This document shows, piece after piece, positions 7,766-14,914 of a DNA stretch of 64,000 bases. The position numbers were made by a program, and so were the translations under genes. Position 1 is the first letter of the stretch; each line of letters begins with the position of its first letter. The notes beneath the pieces were generated by a model. That model ran no database searches and was not told where the DNA came from. It saw only the letters and a program-made list of their open reading frames with translations. The DNA is from Ardenticatenales bacterium (GTDB lineage Bacteria > Chloroflexota > Anaerolineae > Promineifilales > Promineifilaceae), in the NCBI GenBank assembly GCA_020634575.1, contig JACKBM010000018.1, forward strand, positions 1-64,000, given 5' to 3'.

Positions 7766-9810
7766 CCATGCAACCGAGAGAAGACGAACAACGAGCTGCA
7801 GAGGAACTGGATCGGCTAATCGGTGCCCTGCAGCGTGGACAATCTGGACCTGGGCCACGTGAAGAGAAGCAGCTGGTGCAGCAGCTGTTGCAATACGCCG
7901 CTGACGTCCAGCCAGAACAAACCTTTACCAACAGCCTGCGCGCCCGTCTGGTCGCGCAGGCCAACCGAAAATCACCTGAAAAAAAAGGAGCAGCCCTGCT
8001 TCGTTACATTGAAGAATGGGCGGAAAACTTAACCATGAAACGTACAATTATTTCTCTTGCAGGGGTAACGGCGCTTTTTGCCGTAGTCCTCGCTGGCTGG
8101 CTCATGTTCCGGGCGTTGTCGAACAACGCCAATGACAATGATAATGTCGCGGCCCTGCCAACAGCCGCAGTAGAAGCTGAGGCGGAGAGTGCCGAACAAC
8201 CGGTACCGACCGGTGAAAGCGCGGTCAATGAATCTTCAACCGGCGCCGAAACTCCGGAGGCGACGGCGGCCCTGGAACAGCCTGCGCCCGAGCAGGAAGT
8301 GGCTGAAGTTACCCAGGATAGCATTGTCCAGGGTATACCTCGCGGCTTCGGCGGTGGCGGCGGTGGCGGTGGCTACGGTTTTGGCGAAGGCCAGGGGCCC
8401 TTCACCGAGGCTGAAGTCAGCCTGGCCGCTGAGCTGCCCGGCCAGACCGAAACCATGGTCTATCAGGCGCCGGCTATGAATGGTGCTATTGGAACTTTGG
8501 ACCTGGCCCAGGTGCAGGCCTTTGCGGCAACGATGGGTGTGAATGGGTCCGTCTACTTTGATTGGTATGCCGGTCTGCCAGTGGATGGCCAGGATGACGG
8601 TAGCGGCAACGTGCCAACAGTCTATCGTGTCTTTGAAGGCAAGCGTCAGGTCACAGCGTACCTCAGTGGCGAAATGTACTATGAAGATACGAGCCTGTTT
8701 TCCCTGAACCTGCCGCCGCTGCCCTTTGCTGAGCGGTCCAACATCGCCGAGCAATATCTGCTGGAGCGCAATCTGCTGGATTTCGCCTACCAGGTGCACC
8801 CTGGCTGGGGTGGTGAGGTCCAGTTCCTGGAAGTTATCGATGGCCAGGCGCTGAACAACTGGGCCAAAATCACTGTCAACGTTGCCGGCAATGGTCAGGT
8901 TGTCTCGGTCTCCATCCGGCCGCTGACCGAACTGAGCCAGCTGCAGAATGAGGCGATCCGGCCGGCCGCTGAAGCATGGCAGTGGCTGCAGGAGAACTTC
9001 CAGACCAATAACTACATGTTCAACATCATCGCCAGCGACCCGGCTTACTACGCGCCGTCTGTGACCAGCGACACGAAGACGCACTGGGATCTTGAGTATG
9101 TGGTTGGCCAGGAAGTGACGTTGAATAGCTGGATTCAGATTTTCCGGCCGGTCGATGGGTCAGCGACCCCACGCCTGACCAATGACCGGGGCATGATCCT
9201 GGTCGCCGATAATGACACGCTGGAATCAATTGCCCAGACGGCGACCAACGGCAACAATATCCGCCTCCAGGGTGTTGTCGGTGGCGAGCCGAATGCACTG
9301 GTGCTGAATGTCACCTCGTGGGAACCCATCAACGGTCCTTCCGACATGTACCTGAGTGGTACAACCCGGCTGATCGATGGTGTGATGCACCTGGAGCTGC
9401 CTGGCGGTTTCCCCATCGAGATCGCCAATGCCCCGGCCGATCTGCCGCAGGATACCGCCATCAGCATGTTGAGCTGGAGCGTCCGCGTGGCTGACGACGG
9501 CGTCAGCGCCATCACCGACTGGGTCATGATCGACCTGCTCTACAACGTTCCCGTTGACTCCGGTGTCATCGTTGAAGATCCGTTTAGCAACATCAGTGGC
9601 GTGAACATCACCACGGTGGAACTGGTTTACCAATACCTGTACCCGTACGAAGCGTTTTATCCGTACTCACAGGTGCCGCTCTTTACCAACGATTTTAGTC
9701 ACCTGGTTCCGGCCTGGCGCTTCACCGGGACGACCAACAAGGGCGACCTCGTCGAATTCATTGTGCCGGCTCTCGTCACGGTGGAATTACCGGTAGCGGT
9801 CACTGAGTAA
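7762..9810 (+). CDS. Large membrane anti-sigma-factor-like protein
   Basis: 682 residues. An acidic and Gln-rich cytoplasmic segment (1-93) precedes one transmembrane helix (about 95-117). Outside, an Ala/Glu/Pro linker and a run of glycines (about 193-208) lead to a roughly 460-residue C-terminal region rich in aromatic and polar residues without cysteines, which I do not recognise. The 4-bp overlap with the sigma gene and the one-helix topology support an anti-sigma role: cytoplasmic part holding the sigma factor, outer part sensing the envelope. No HxxxCxxC zinc anti-sigma motif is present, so the binding mode would differ from ZAS proteins. A bidirectional terminator follows. Confidence 0.7.
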   Translation: MTMQPREDEQRAAEELDRLIGALQRGQSGPGPREEKQLVQQLLQYAADVQPEQTFTNSLRARLVAQANRKSPEKKGAALLRYIEEWAENLTMKRTIISLAGVTALFAVVLAGWLMFRALSNNANDNDNVAALPTAAVEAEAESAEQPVPTGESAVNESSTGAETPEATAALEQPAPEQEVAEVTQDSIVQGIPRGFGGGGGGGGYGFGEGQGPFTEAEVSLAAELPGQTETMVYQAPAMNGAIGTLDLAQVQAFAATMGVNGSVYFDWYAGLPVDGQDDGSGNVPTVYRVFEGKRQVTAYLSGEMYYEDTSLFSLNLPPLPFAERSNIAEQYLLERNLLDFAYQVHPGWGGEVQFLEVIDGQALNNWAKITVNVAGNGQVVSVSIRPLTELSQLQNEAIRPAAEAWQWLQENFQTNNYMFNIIASDPAYYAPSVTSDTKTHWDLEYVVGQEVTLNSWIQIFRPVDGSATPRLTNDRGMILVADNDTLESIAQTATNGNNIRLQGVVGGEPNALVLNVTSWEPINGPSDMYLSGTTRLIDGVMHLELPGGFPIEIANAPADLPQDTAISMLSWSVRVADDGVSAITDWVMIDLLYNVPVDSGVIVEDPFSNISGVNITTVELVYQYLYPYEAFYPYSQVPLFTNDFSHLVPAWRFTGTTNKGDLVEFIVPALVTVELPVAVTE

Positions 9811-9858
9811 TCTGGACTGGCGCAGCCTGAACGGCAGAAGCTGATCCTCAAAAAGTGC

Positions 9859-9888
9859 GGGGTGGGCAGACAACAGTTTGCCCACCCC
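9859..9888. terminator. Bidirectional intrinsic terminator
   Basis: GGGGTGGGCA (9859-9868) pairs perfectly with TGCCCACCCC (9879-9888) around a 10-base loop. It has T-rich sequence on the plus side (GTTTCGTTT) and an A-run on the left that serves as a T-run for the minus strand. It separates the convergent anti-sigma-like and MFS genes. Confidence 0.82.
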
Positions 9889-9896
9889 GTTTCGTT

Positions 9897-11102
9897 TCAG
9901 GCATTGATGGGGGCATGGGTGAGAACCGGCCGGGCCTGGGTCCAGCTAGCCAGGGCCAGGGTTGCCAGCCCGGCACCCACAAGCAGGCCAAAAATTAAAA
10001 AGATATGATGGGAAGTTGTCAGCTCAGCCAGAAAGCCGGCTCCGCTGGCCGAAATGGCTTTGCTCATGGCCGCCATGATCGACTGCAAGCTGACGATCCG
10101 GCCCAGCATCGCCTGGGGGCTGGTTGTGTTGATCAGGCTGTTCATCGCGCTCAGCAACGCGATGGTGACAAAGCCCATTCCAAAAAGAGCGACCATGAGC
10201 AAACCAGTCTGATCCAGCAGCCCCAAAAGCAGTGAGAAAAAGGCGATACCGGCAAAGGTCACCACAGCCGTCCACTGGCCAAACGTTTTCAGCAGCCGCC
10301 AGACGCAGATGCCGCCCGCGGCGCCCCCCGCAATAAAGGCGACATTCATCAGGGTAAAGAGATTGTTGTCGCCCCCCAGGTCCCGGGCAACATAGATCGG
10401 CAGAATGGTGATGACGAGGCGGTAGCTAGCGCTGCCAATCATGGAGAAGACCAGGATAGAGAGCATACCGGGCTGGAGGGAGACGAAGCGGCACGCCGCT
10501 TTAATTTGTGGCCAATAGGCTCCCGATGTCGCCGGCAGTTCTGCCCGAAAAAGACGCTCCAGCAGGGTGTAGGCGATGGCTGAGACCAGGTAAGTCAACG
10601 CGTTGATGATGAAGCAGAGGACAGCCGGCTGGTTGGTGATAAGCCAGCCGCCCAGCCCAGATCCCACGATGGTAGTGATTAGCCCGATGGTGCTGCCCAA
10701 CGAAAATGTCTTAACACAGCCGTTCATATCAAATGCCTCGCGGATGACAGTCCGCGACGCCGGCTTGAACAACACCCGCGCCGTCGCCAGCAGCGCCTGC
10801 AGCAGGTAGAGGGGCAGGATGACGTCGTTATGAAAATGAATCATATAGGCCATGCCGAGGATGAGCAGGAAGCGGCTCAATTCAGTAAGCACGACGATCC
10901 GCTTGGCATCCCGGTTGTCGCAGAAGACGCCGGCGAAGGGCGACAGCAGGAAGACCGGCACATAGTAGGTGGCAATCATCAGGCCGATGGCCAGGGCGCT
11001 GTTGGTGCTGTCCAGGAGCGCCAGGGAGAGGGCAACCATGTGGATGCCATCGCCAAAACTGCTGATGCCGGTGCCTGTAAGATAAATGGTGCTGTTTTTC
11101 AT
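9897..11102 (-). CDS. MFS transporter, drug-exporter type
   Basis: 401 residues from ATG 11102, with about 12 hydrophobic segments. The N-terminal half has GTGISSFGDGIHMVALSLAL and the family's loop 2-3 motif as FAGVFCDNRDAKR, typical of the MFS_1/MFS_3 (enterobactin exporter-like, macrolide exporter-like) group. An upstream ATG at 11168 is in frame but lies inside the inverted repeat at 11165-11203, so I take the repeat as control DNA and 11102 as start. Probable efflux of a small molecule; substrate unknown. Confidence 0.85.
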   Translation of the reverse strand: MKNSTIYLTGTGISSFGDGIHMVALSLALLDSTNSALAIGLMIATYYVPVFLLSPFAGVFCDNRDAKRIVVLTELSRFLLILGMAYMIHFHNDVILPLYLLQALLATARVLFKPASRTVIREAFDMNGCVKTFSLGSTIGLITTIVGSGLGGWLITNQPAVLCFIINALTYLVSAIAYTLLERLFRAELPATSGAYWPQIKAACRFVSLQPGMLSILVFSMIGSASYRLVITILPIYVARDLGGDNNLFTLMNVAFIAGGAAGGICVWRLLKTFGQWTAVVTFAGIAFFSLLLGLLDQTGLLMVALFGMGFVTIALLSAMNSLINTTSPQAMLGRIVSLQSIMAAMSKAISASGAGFLAELTTSHHIFLIFGLLVGAGLATLALASWTQARPVLTHAPINA

Positions 11103-11164
11103 GATGTGTCTCGCGCTAAATCCGTTTGTTCGTTGTTTTGAATCAGTATGGCGCGAGCCGTTAA

Positions 11165-11203
11165 CCAATCATTAACAGGCTTTGCGCTGCCGTTAATGAT
11201 TGG
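11165..11203. promoter_or_regulatory. Inverted-repeat operator upstream of the MFS gene
   Basis: CCAATCATTAAC (11165-11176) and GTTAATGATTGG (11192-11203) are perfect 12-bp arms separated by 15 bp. A further half-site-like ATTAATGAT follows at 11215. The region is AT-rich relative to its surroundings and sits 63 bp upstream of the MFS start, which is right for a repressor operator. No regulator gene is adjacent. Confidence 0.6.
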
Positions 11204-11261
11204 TGCTTAATGGGATTAATGATGGGGGGATGACAGGAGGTCAGGCGGATTAACGGGAGAA

Positions 11262-11299
11262 CAAATCGAGCCTGCCGGTGACCCGACAAGCTCGATTTG
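11262..11299. terminator. Hairpin between FAH-family gene and MFS gene
   Basis: CAAATCGAGC (11262-11271) pairs perfectly with GCTCGATTTG (11290-11299) around an 18-base loop. It lies 40 bp after the stop of the minus-strand FAH-family gene. There is no clear T-tract, so it may be a weak terminator or a processing stem. Confidence 0.45.
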
Positions 11300-11339
11300 A
11301 TAGGCGATCAATTACCCGAATAACAGGCTAAGGAAAATG

Positions 11340-12179
11340 CTACCAGGACCGCTTGAGCGGATCATGGACCTTGACAGACAGTGCCGGACCCAGCCCCTGG
11401 ATCTGGACGCGTACCGTTTCGCCGTCCTGAATCGGGGCCAGCCCCTCATGATGGGTGCCGGTGGCGACCACATCGCCGGGTTCCAGCGCCATCACGTTGG
11501 TGACTTCGGCCAACAGTTCGGGGATGTGACGGGCCATCAGCGACGTGGAGAAGTCGTGGCGCAGGTTGTCATTAACCCACAGTTTGACGTTGAGCTGGTT
11601 GGGGTCGGCGATTTCGTCAGCCGTGACCAGGGCCGGGCCGAGGGGGCCGCCGGTGTGCCAGCTCTTGCCCAGGAAAAAGCCACCGGGCAGGCCGCGGGCG
11701 GAGACATCCATAAAATGGGTGTAGCCAAAGATGTAATCCATGGCCTCTTCCGCCTTGATCCGGCTGGCCCGTTTGCCGATCACCAGCGCCAGCTCCGGCT
11801 CGAAGTGAAAGACGGTGGCCTCAGCCGGCGGCAGTTCGACGGTGCCGCCGCTGCCCAGGAGGGAGGAGGTTGCCTTGAGGAAGGCGTTGAAGGGGCCACG
11901 ATCCGGCCGGTTCTCCTCAATATAGTTCACCGCCGCACAAACCAGCTGGCCCGGCCGTGGCACTGGCGGGCACCAGTTCACCGCGGTCAACGGTTGGCCA
12001 GCCTGTCCCTCAATCGCGCTGGCCAGCCGTGGCGCCATCTCCGCCCAGCTGGTGATCAGCATCTCCAGGAGCGCCTGCGGGCTCTGCTGGCCAAACTCCT
12101 GCACCGCCTGCTGCGCATCAAATACCCGCTCACCGTCGATTACACCGAGGCGATAATTATCAAAAAACGCTAGCTTCAT
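11340..12179 (-). CDS. Fumarylacetoacetate hydrolase (FAH) family protein
   Basis: 279 residues. The C-terminal two thirds form the FAH domain with the acid ligands in FEPELALVIGK (about 147-157), the GYTHFMDVSARG loop, GKSWHTGGPLGPALV and the closing GDVVATGTHHE segment. Family members cleave C-C bonds in, or tautomerise or decarboxylate, 2-oxo acids with Mg2+ in aromatic or sugar-acid catabolism. The start of the amidohydrolase stop is 12 bp upstream in the same direction, so the pair is probably an operon that removes a cyclic or amidine compound, but this is inference. Confidence 0.88.
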   Translation of the reverse strand: MKLAFFDNYRLGVIDGERVFDAQQAVQEFGQQSPQALLEMLITSWAEMAPRLASAIEGQAGQPLTAVNWCPPVPRPGQLVCAAVNYIEENRPDRGPFNAFLKATSSLLGSGGTVELPPAEATVFHFEPELALVIGKRASRIKAEEAMDYIFGYTHFMDVSARGLPGGFFLGKSWHTGGPLGPALVTADEIADPNQLNVKLWVNDNLRHDFSTSLMARHIPELLAEVTNVMALEPGDVVATGTHHEGLAPIQDGETVRVQIQGLGPALSVKVHDPLKRSW

Positions 12180-12191
12180 GAGTTTTTCCTC

Positions 12192-13622
12192 CTACAGTTG
12201 AAAGGTTTTATACGTGGGTGGCGCCAGTTCGTCAATATGAGCCGCCACGGCCGGGTTGACGGCGGCCCACACTTTTTCGCCAGCCTGTTGCAGCCCTCGA
12301 TTGACAGCCTGTTCATCTACAGTTAGCAGCTCCCGCTCACGCATTACCCATTGGCCATCAATCATGACTTCGGCCAGATCGGCCGGCGTAGCGTTGTAGA
12401 CGATGTTTTTGATCGGGTCCCGCAACGGCACCATGAACATCGACGTGGCGTCCCAGAAGAGCAGATCGGCTTTGGCGCCGGGGGCGATGCGGCCCAGGTC
12501 GTCGCGGCCGAGCATGTTGGCGGCGTTCAGGGTAGCCGCATTAAATAGATCGGCAGCGGTAGCCTTTTCCGTTTGCCGGACCATGATCTTGCCCACAACG
12601 GCGGCCCAGCGCATCGCCTCGATCATGGATTGGGGGCAGGTGTCCGTCCCGAGGCAGAGGTTGACGCCGGCTTCCAGGTAAGCCGGCAGCGATTCCAGGG
12701 CCAGGCCGCGCCGGTTGAAGACCCAGGTGGCGTGAGCCACGGAGACGCCATGCCGGGCCAGGATCGCCAGATCGTCGCCGGCGAAGTTGACCCAGCTGTG
12801 ACCGGCCGGAAACATCACATGCCCCAGAATGACCCGCTTGCTCAGGAAGCCAATAGACTCCAGCCACTCGATGGGTGTCAGCCCATGGCGCCGGACCATC
12901 TCCTGAAATTCAAAGACCGCCTGGCTGGTATGCAGAGTCAGCGGCACATCCAGATCCTCAGCCGCTTGCCGGCTTAACTCCAGCAGCTCCTCCGTGCAGG
13001 TATCCACCTGGGCTGGGCTGAGGAAGCCCTGAATCCGGCCATTGGCCCGTCCCTTGAGATCTTCAACCAGCGCCACCGCCCGCTCAAAGCCGGCCAACCC
13101 GGCTGCTTCATCCCAGGCATAATCCACCCGCTTGCTCTCCGGGGCGATCCAGCGCGCCGAGGCGTACATGTTGGCGATGTAGGCCCGCAGCCCCGCCTTT
13201 TCGGCAGCGTCAGCGACATAGGCGCCAATCGGCCCCATCTCCATCACCGTGGTGGTGCCGGTGCGGATCAGCTCGGCCATCGAATAGTCGACACAGGCCT
13301 GCTGCTCGGCCGGCCCCATCGCGCCGGACCGGGCCTTGAGCATGACCGGCAGGCCGGACAGATAGAATTGCCGGCTGCCGATATCTTCCAGGAAAGATTT
13401 GTCCAGCGGCGAGCCGGCCAGGTGGGTATGGGTGTTGATAAAGCCGGGGGTTATGACCCGATCACCCGCCTCAATCGTCTCGTCAACAGGACCATTGTAC
13501 GTGACGCCGACGTGCGTTATTTCGTTATCTGTAATGACAAGGCAGCCATTTGTCAGAATGCGATGCTCGCCGTTTTGATAGGCGACAATCATTTTGGCGT
13601 TAATGCGGATGCGTTTGGGCAT
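12192..13622 (-). CDS. Amidohydrolase family protein (cytosine deaminase/TrzN/SsnA-like)
   Basis: 476 residues from ATG 13622, preceded by GGAGGT at 7 bp; the in-frame upstream region to 13700 lacks support. Metal and catalytic residues typical of the ATZ/TRZ-like amidohydrolases appear in order: FINTHTHLAGSP (HxH), LTLHTSQ (His), ILGHVMF (His) and LCLGTDTCPQSM (Asp). The final LGRIAPGAKADLLFWD composite-domain sequence is also characteristic. It probably deaminates or dechlorinates an N-heterocycle or a related substrate. It precedes the FAH-family gene by 12 bp. Confidence 0.9.
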   Translation of the reverse strand: MPKRIRINAKMIVAYQNGEHRILTNGCLVITDNEITHVGVTYNGPVDETIEAGDRVITPGFINTHTHLAGSPLDKSFLEDIGSRQFYLSGLPVMLKARSGAMGPAEQQACVDYSMAELIRTGTTTVMEMGPIGAYVADAAEKAGLRAYIANMYASARWIAPESKRVDYAWDEAAGLAGFERAVALVEDLKGRANGRIQGFLSPAQVDTCTEELLELSRQAAEDLDVPLTLHTSQAVFEFQEMVRRHGLTPIEWLESIGFLSKRVILGHVMFPAGHSWVNFAGDDLAILARHGVSVAHATWVFNRRGLALESLPAYLEAGVNLCLGTDTCPQSMIEAMRWAAVVGKIMVRQTEKATAADLFNAATLNAANMLGRDDLGRIAPGAKADLLFWDATSMFMVPLRDPIKNIVYNATPADLAEVMIDGQWVMRERELLTVDEQAVNRGLQQAGEKVWAAVNPAVAAHIDELAPPTYKTFQL

Positions 13623-13718
13623 GGGGAGACCTCCAATCCGGGCAATAGGTTTGCGGGCAAGGGAACGACTTGCAGCCAGCGCCAATTGCCGGCTGCTCAC
13701 AATGATAACCAGAGGCTA

Positions 13719-14147
13719 ATGGAAATGATAACTTCTTGGCAAACCCGGCTGTTTGGCCTTTTCGCCGTCACCCTTTTGTTGCTGGCTTGTGGTATCTCAG
13801 GCACAGCCACCAGCCCTGGCGCGGTGGAGGCGGCTGGTGCTGAGGCACCGATTGTGACCCAGCCGGCGCCGACAGCTGCGGCCACTGTCGCGCCGCTACC
13901 CACTTTGATGAACACGCCGGCGGCGGGAAATGAGGTGGAACCGGCCGGTTTTACCGCCAACGGACCAGCTGAAGACGCTGAAGTCGACCAGGCCCTACAA
14001 GAGGTCATTGACCGGGTCTGCGCGGAAATTCGCGCGGCCGAGGCTGAGCTGGGCGACCGTGATGCAACCGGTCAGGAACTTGCCGAGCTGCAGGCAGCTC
14101 TGGCGGAACTGGCCATCGAAATTGAGGATTGTCCCCCAACGGAGTAA
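13719..14147 (+). CDS. Small lipoprotein, unknown function
   Basis: About 142 residues from ATG 13719 (AGAGG 6 bp upstream; ATG 13725 also possible). Signal peptide with lipobox LLLLAC, then an Ala/Pro/Thr linker and a helical, acidic C-terminus (ALQEVIDRVCAEIRAAEAEL and a similar LAELQAALAELAIEI) that looks like a short coiled coil with two cysteines. The next gene begins 2 bp after its stop, so the two exported proteins are co-expressed. I do not recognise the family. Confidence 0.7.
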   Translation: MEMITSWQTRLFGLFAVTLLLLACGISGTATSPGAVEAAGAEAPIVTQPAPTAAATVAPLPTLMNTPAAGNEVEPAGFTANGPAEDAEVDQALQEVIDRVCAEIRAAEAELGDRDATGQELAELQAALAELAIEIEDCPPTE

Positions 14148-14149
14148 AT

Positions 14150-14899
14150 ATGATGAAGAAACGACTAATCCTTCCCCTGCTTCTCTTGTTTGTATTTGTT
14201 GCCAACATTGGCCAGGTGGCCGCCCAGGACGAACCTGGTTGCGACAACCCGCAGGTCGCTTATCTGGCTGAGCGCGGTGATGTCACGTGTGAAGAGATCA
14301 TCGCTTTGCATGACGCTGGCTTTGGCTATGGCGAGATCCTGAAGGCAATGGTGATTGCCGGTGGTCTGGAAGATCCGGAGACGACCTGGCAGATGCTGCT
14401 GGAAGTCCGCGAAGAGAATTTTGGCTGGGGCCAGATCAGCCGTGCTTACGGATTGGCCGAGCAATTCAGCGATCTGGGCATCACCGCCGAGCAATTGCTG
14501 GAACTGCGCGAATCAGGCTTTGGCTGGGGGCCGATTATCCATGCCCAGGCTATCGCCAATGCGGATTACGGCGTCTCTTTTGAAGAGGCCATGGCTATGA
14601 TGGCCGCCGGTATGGGCTGGGGCGAAATTCGCCAGGAACTTGGCCTGGAAAATGGGCCGCCGCCGTGGGCTGGTCGGGGCAATGGCAACGGGAACGGTGG
14701 TCAGGGCCAGGGCGACAATCCCGGCAACGGCAATGGCAACGCTGCCAACCCCGGTAATGGCAACGGCAATAATGGCCATGGCAATGGTAACCCCGGTAAC
14801 GGCAATGGTCAGGGCAATAATGGCCATGGCAATGGCAATAATGGTCAGGGCAACGGCAACGGGAATGGTAATGGCCATGGCAACGGCGGTGACGATTAA
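14150..14899 (+). CDS. Secreted protein with FGWG repeats and Gly/Asn-rich tail
   Basis: 249 residues. The signal peptide ends near QVAAQ. Four imperfect repeats follow, each a short helix plus an FGWG/FGYG turn: AGFGYGEIL, ENFGWGQIS, SGFGWGPII and AGMGWGEIR, spaced roughly 25-40 residues. The last 75 residues are almost only Gly, Asn, Gln and His (GNGNGNGGQGQ type), encoded by a GGCAAYGG-rich DNA repeat at 14680-14895. Low-complexity GN tails suggest an extracellular, flexible or adhesive region. It follows the lipoprotein by 2 bp. Function unknown. Confidence 0.75.
   Translation: MMKKRLILPLLLLFVFVANIGQVAAQDEPGCDNPQVAYLAERGDVTCEEIIALHDAGFGYGEILKAMVIAGGLEDPETTWQMLLEVREENFGWGQISRAYGLAEQFSDLGITAEQLLELRESGFGWGPIIHAQAIANADYGVSFEEAMAMMAAGMGWGEIRQELGLENGPPPWAGRGNGNGNGGQGQGDNPGNGNGNAANPGNGNGNNGHGNGNPGNGNGQGNNGHGNGNNGQGNGNGNGNGHGNGGDD
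14680..14895 (+). repeat. GGCAAYGGY microsatellite-like coding repeat
   Basis: A run of degenerate 6- and 9-base units (GGCAAT, GGCAAC, GGTAAT, with GGCCAT and GGTCAG variants) encodes the Gly/Asn tail of the secreted protein. It lies in frame throughout, and such runs are prone to length variation by slippage. Confidence 0.8.
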
Positions 14900-14914
14900 T
14901 TGAATGGCCAGCGC

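Noticed and set aside
14680..14895. Non-coding minisatellite
   Set aside because: The repeat stays in frame with the secreted protein and ends at its stop codon.
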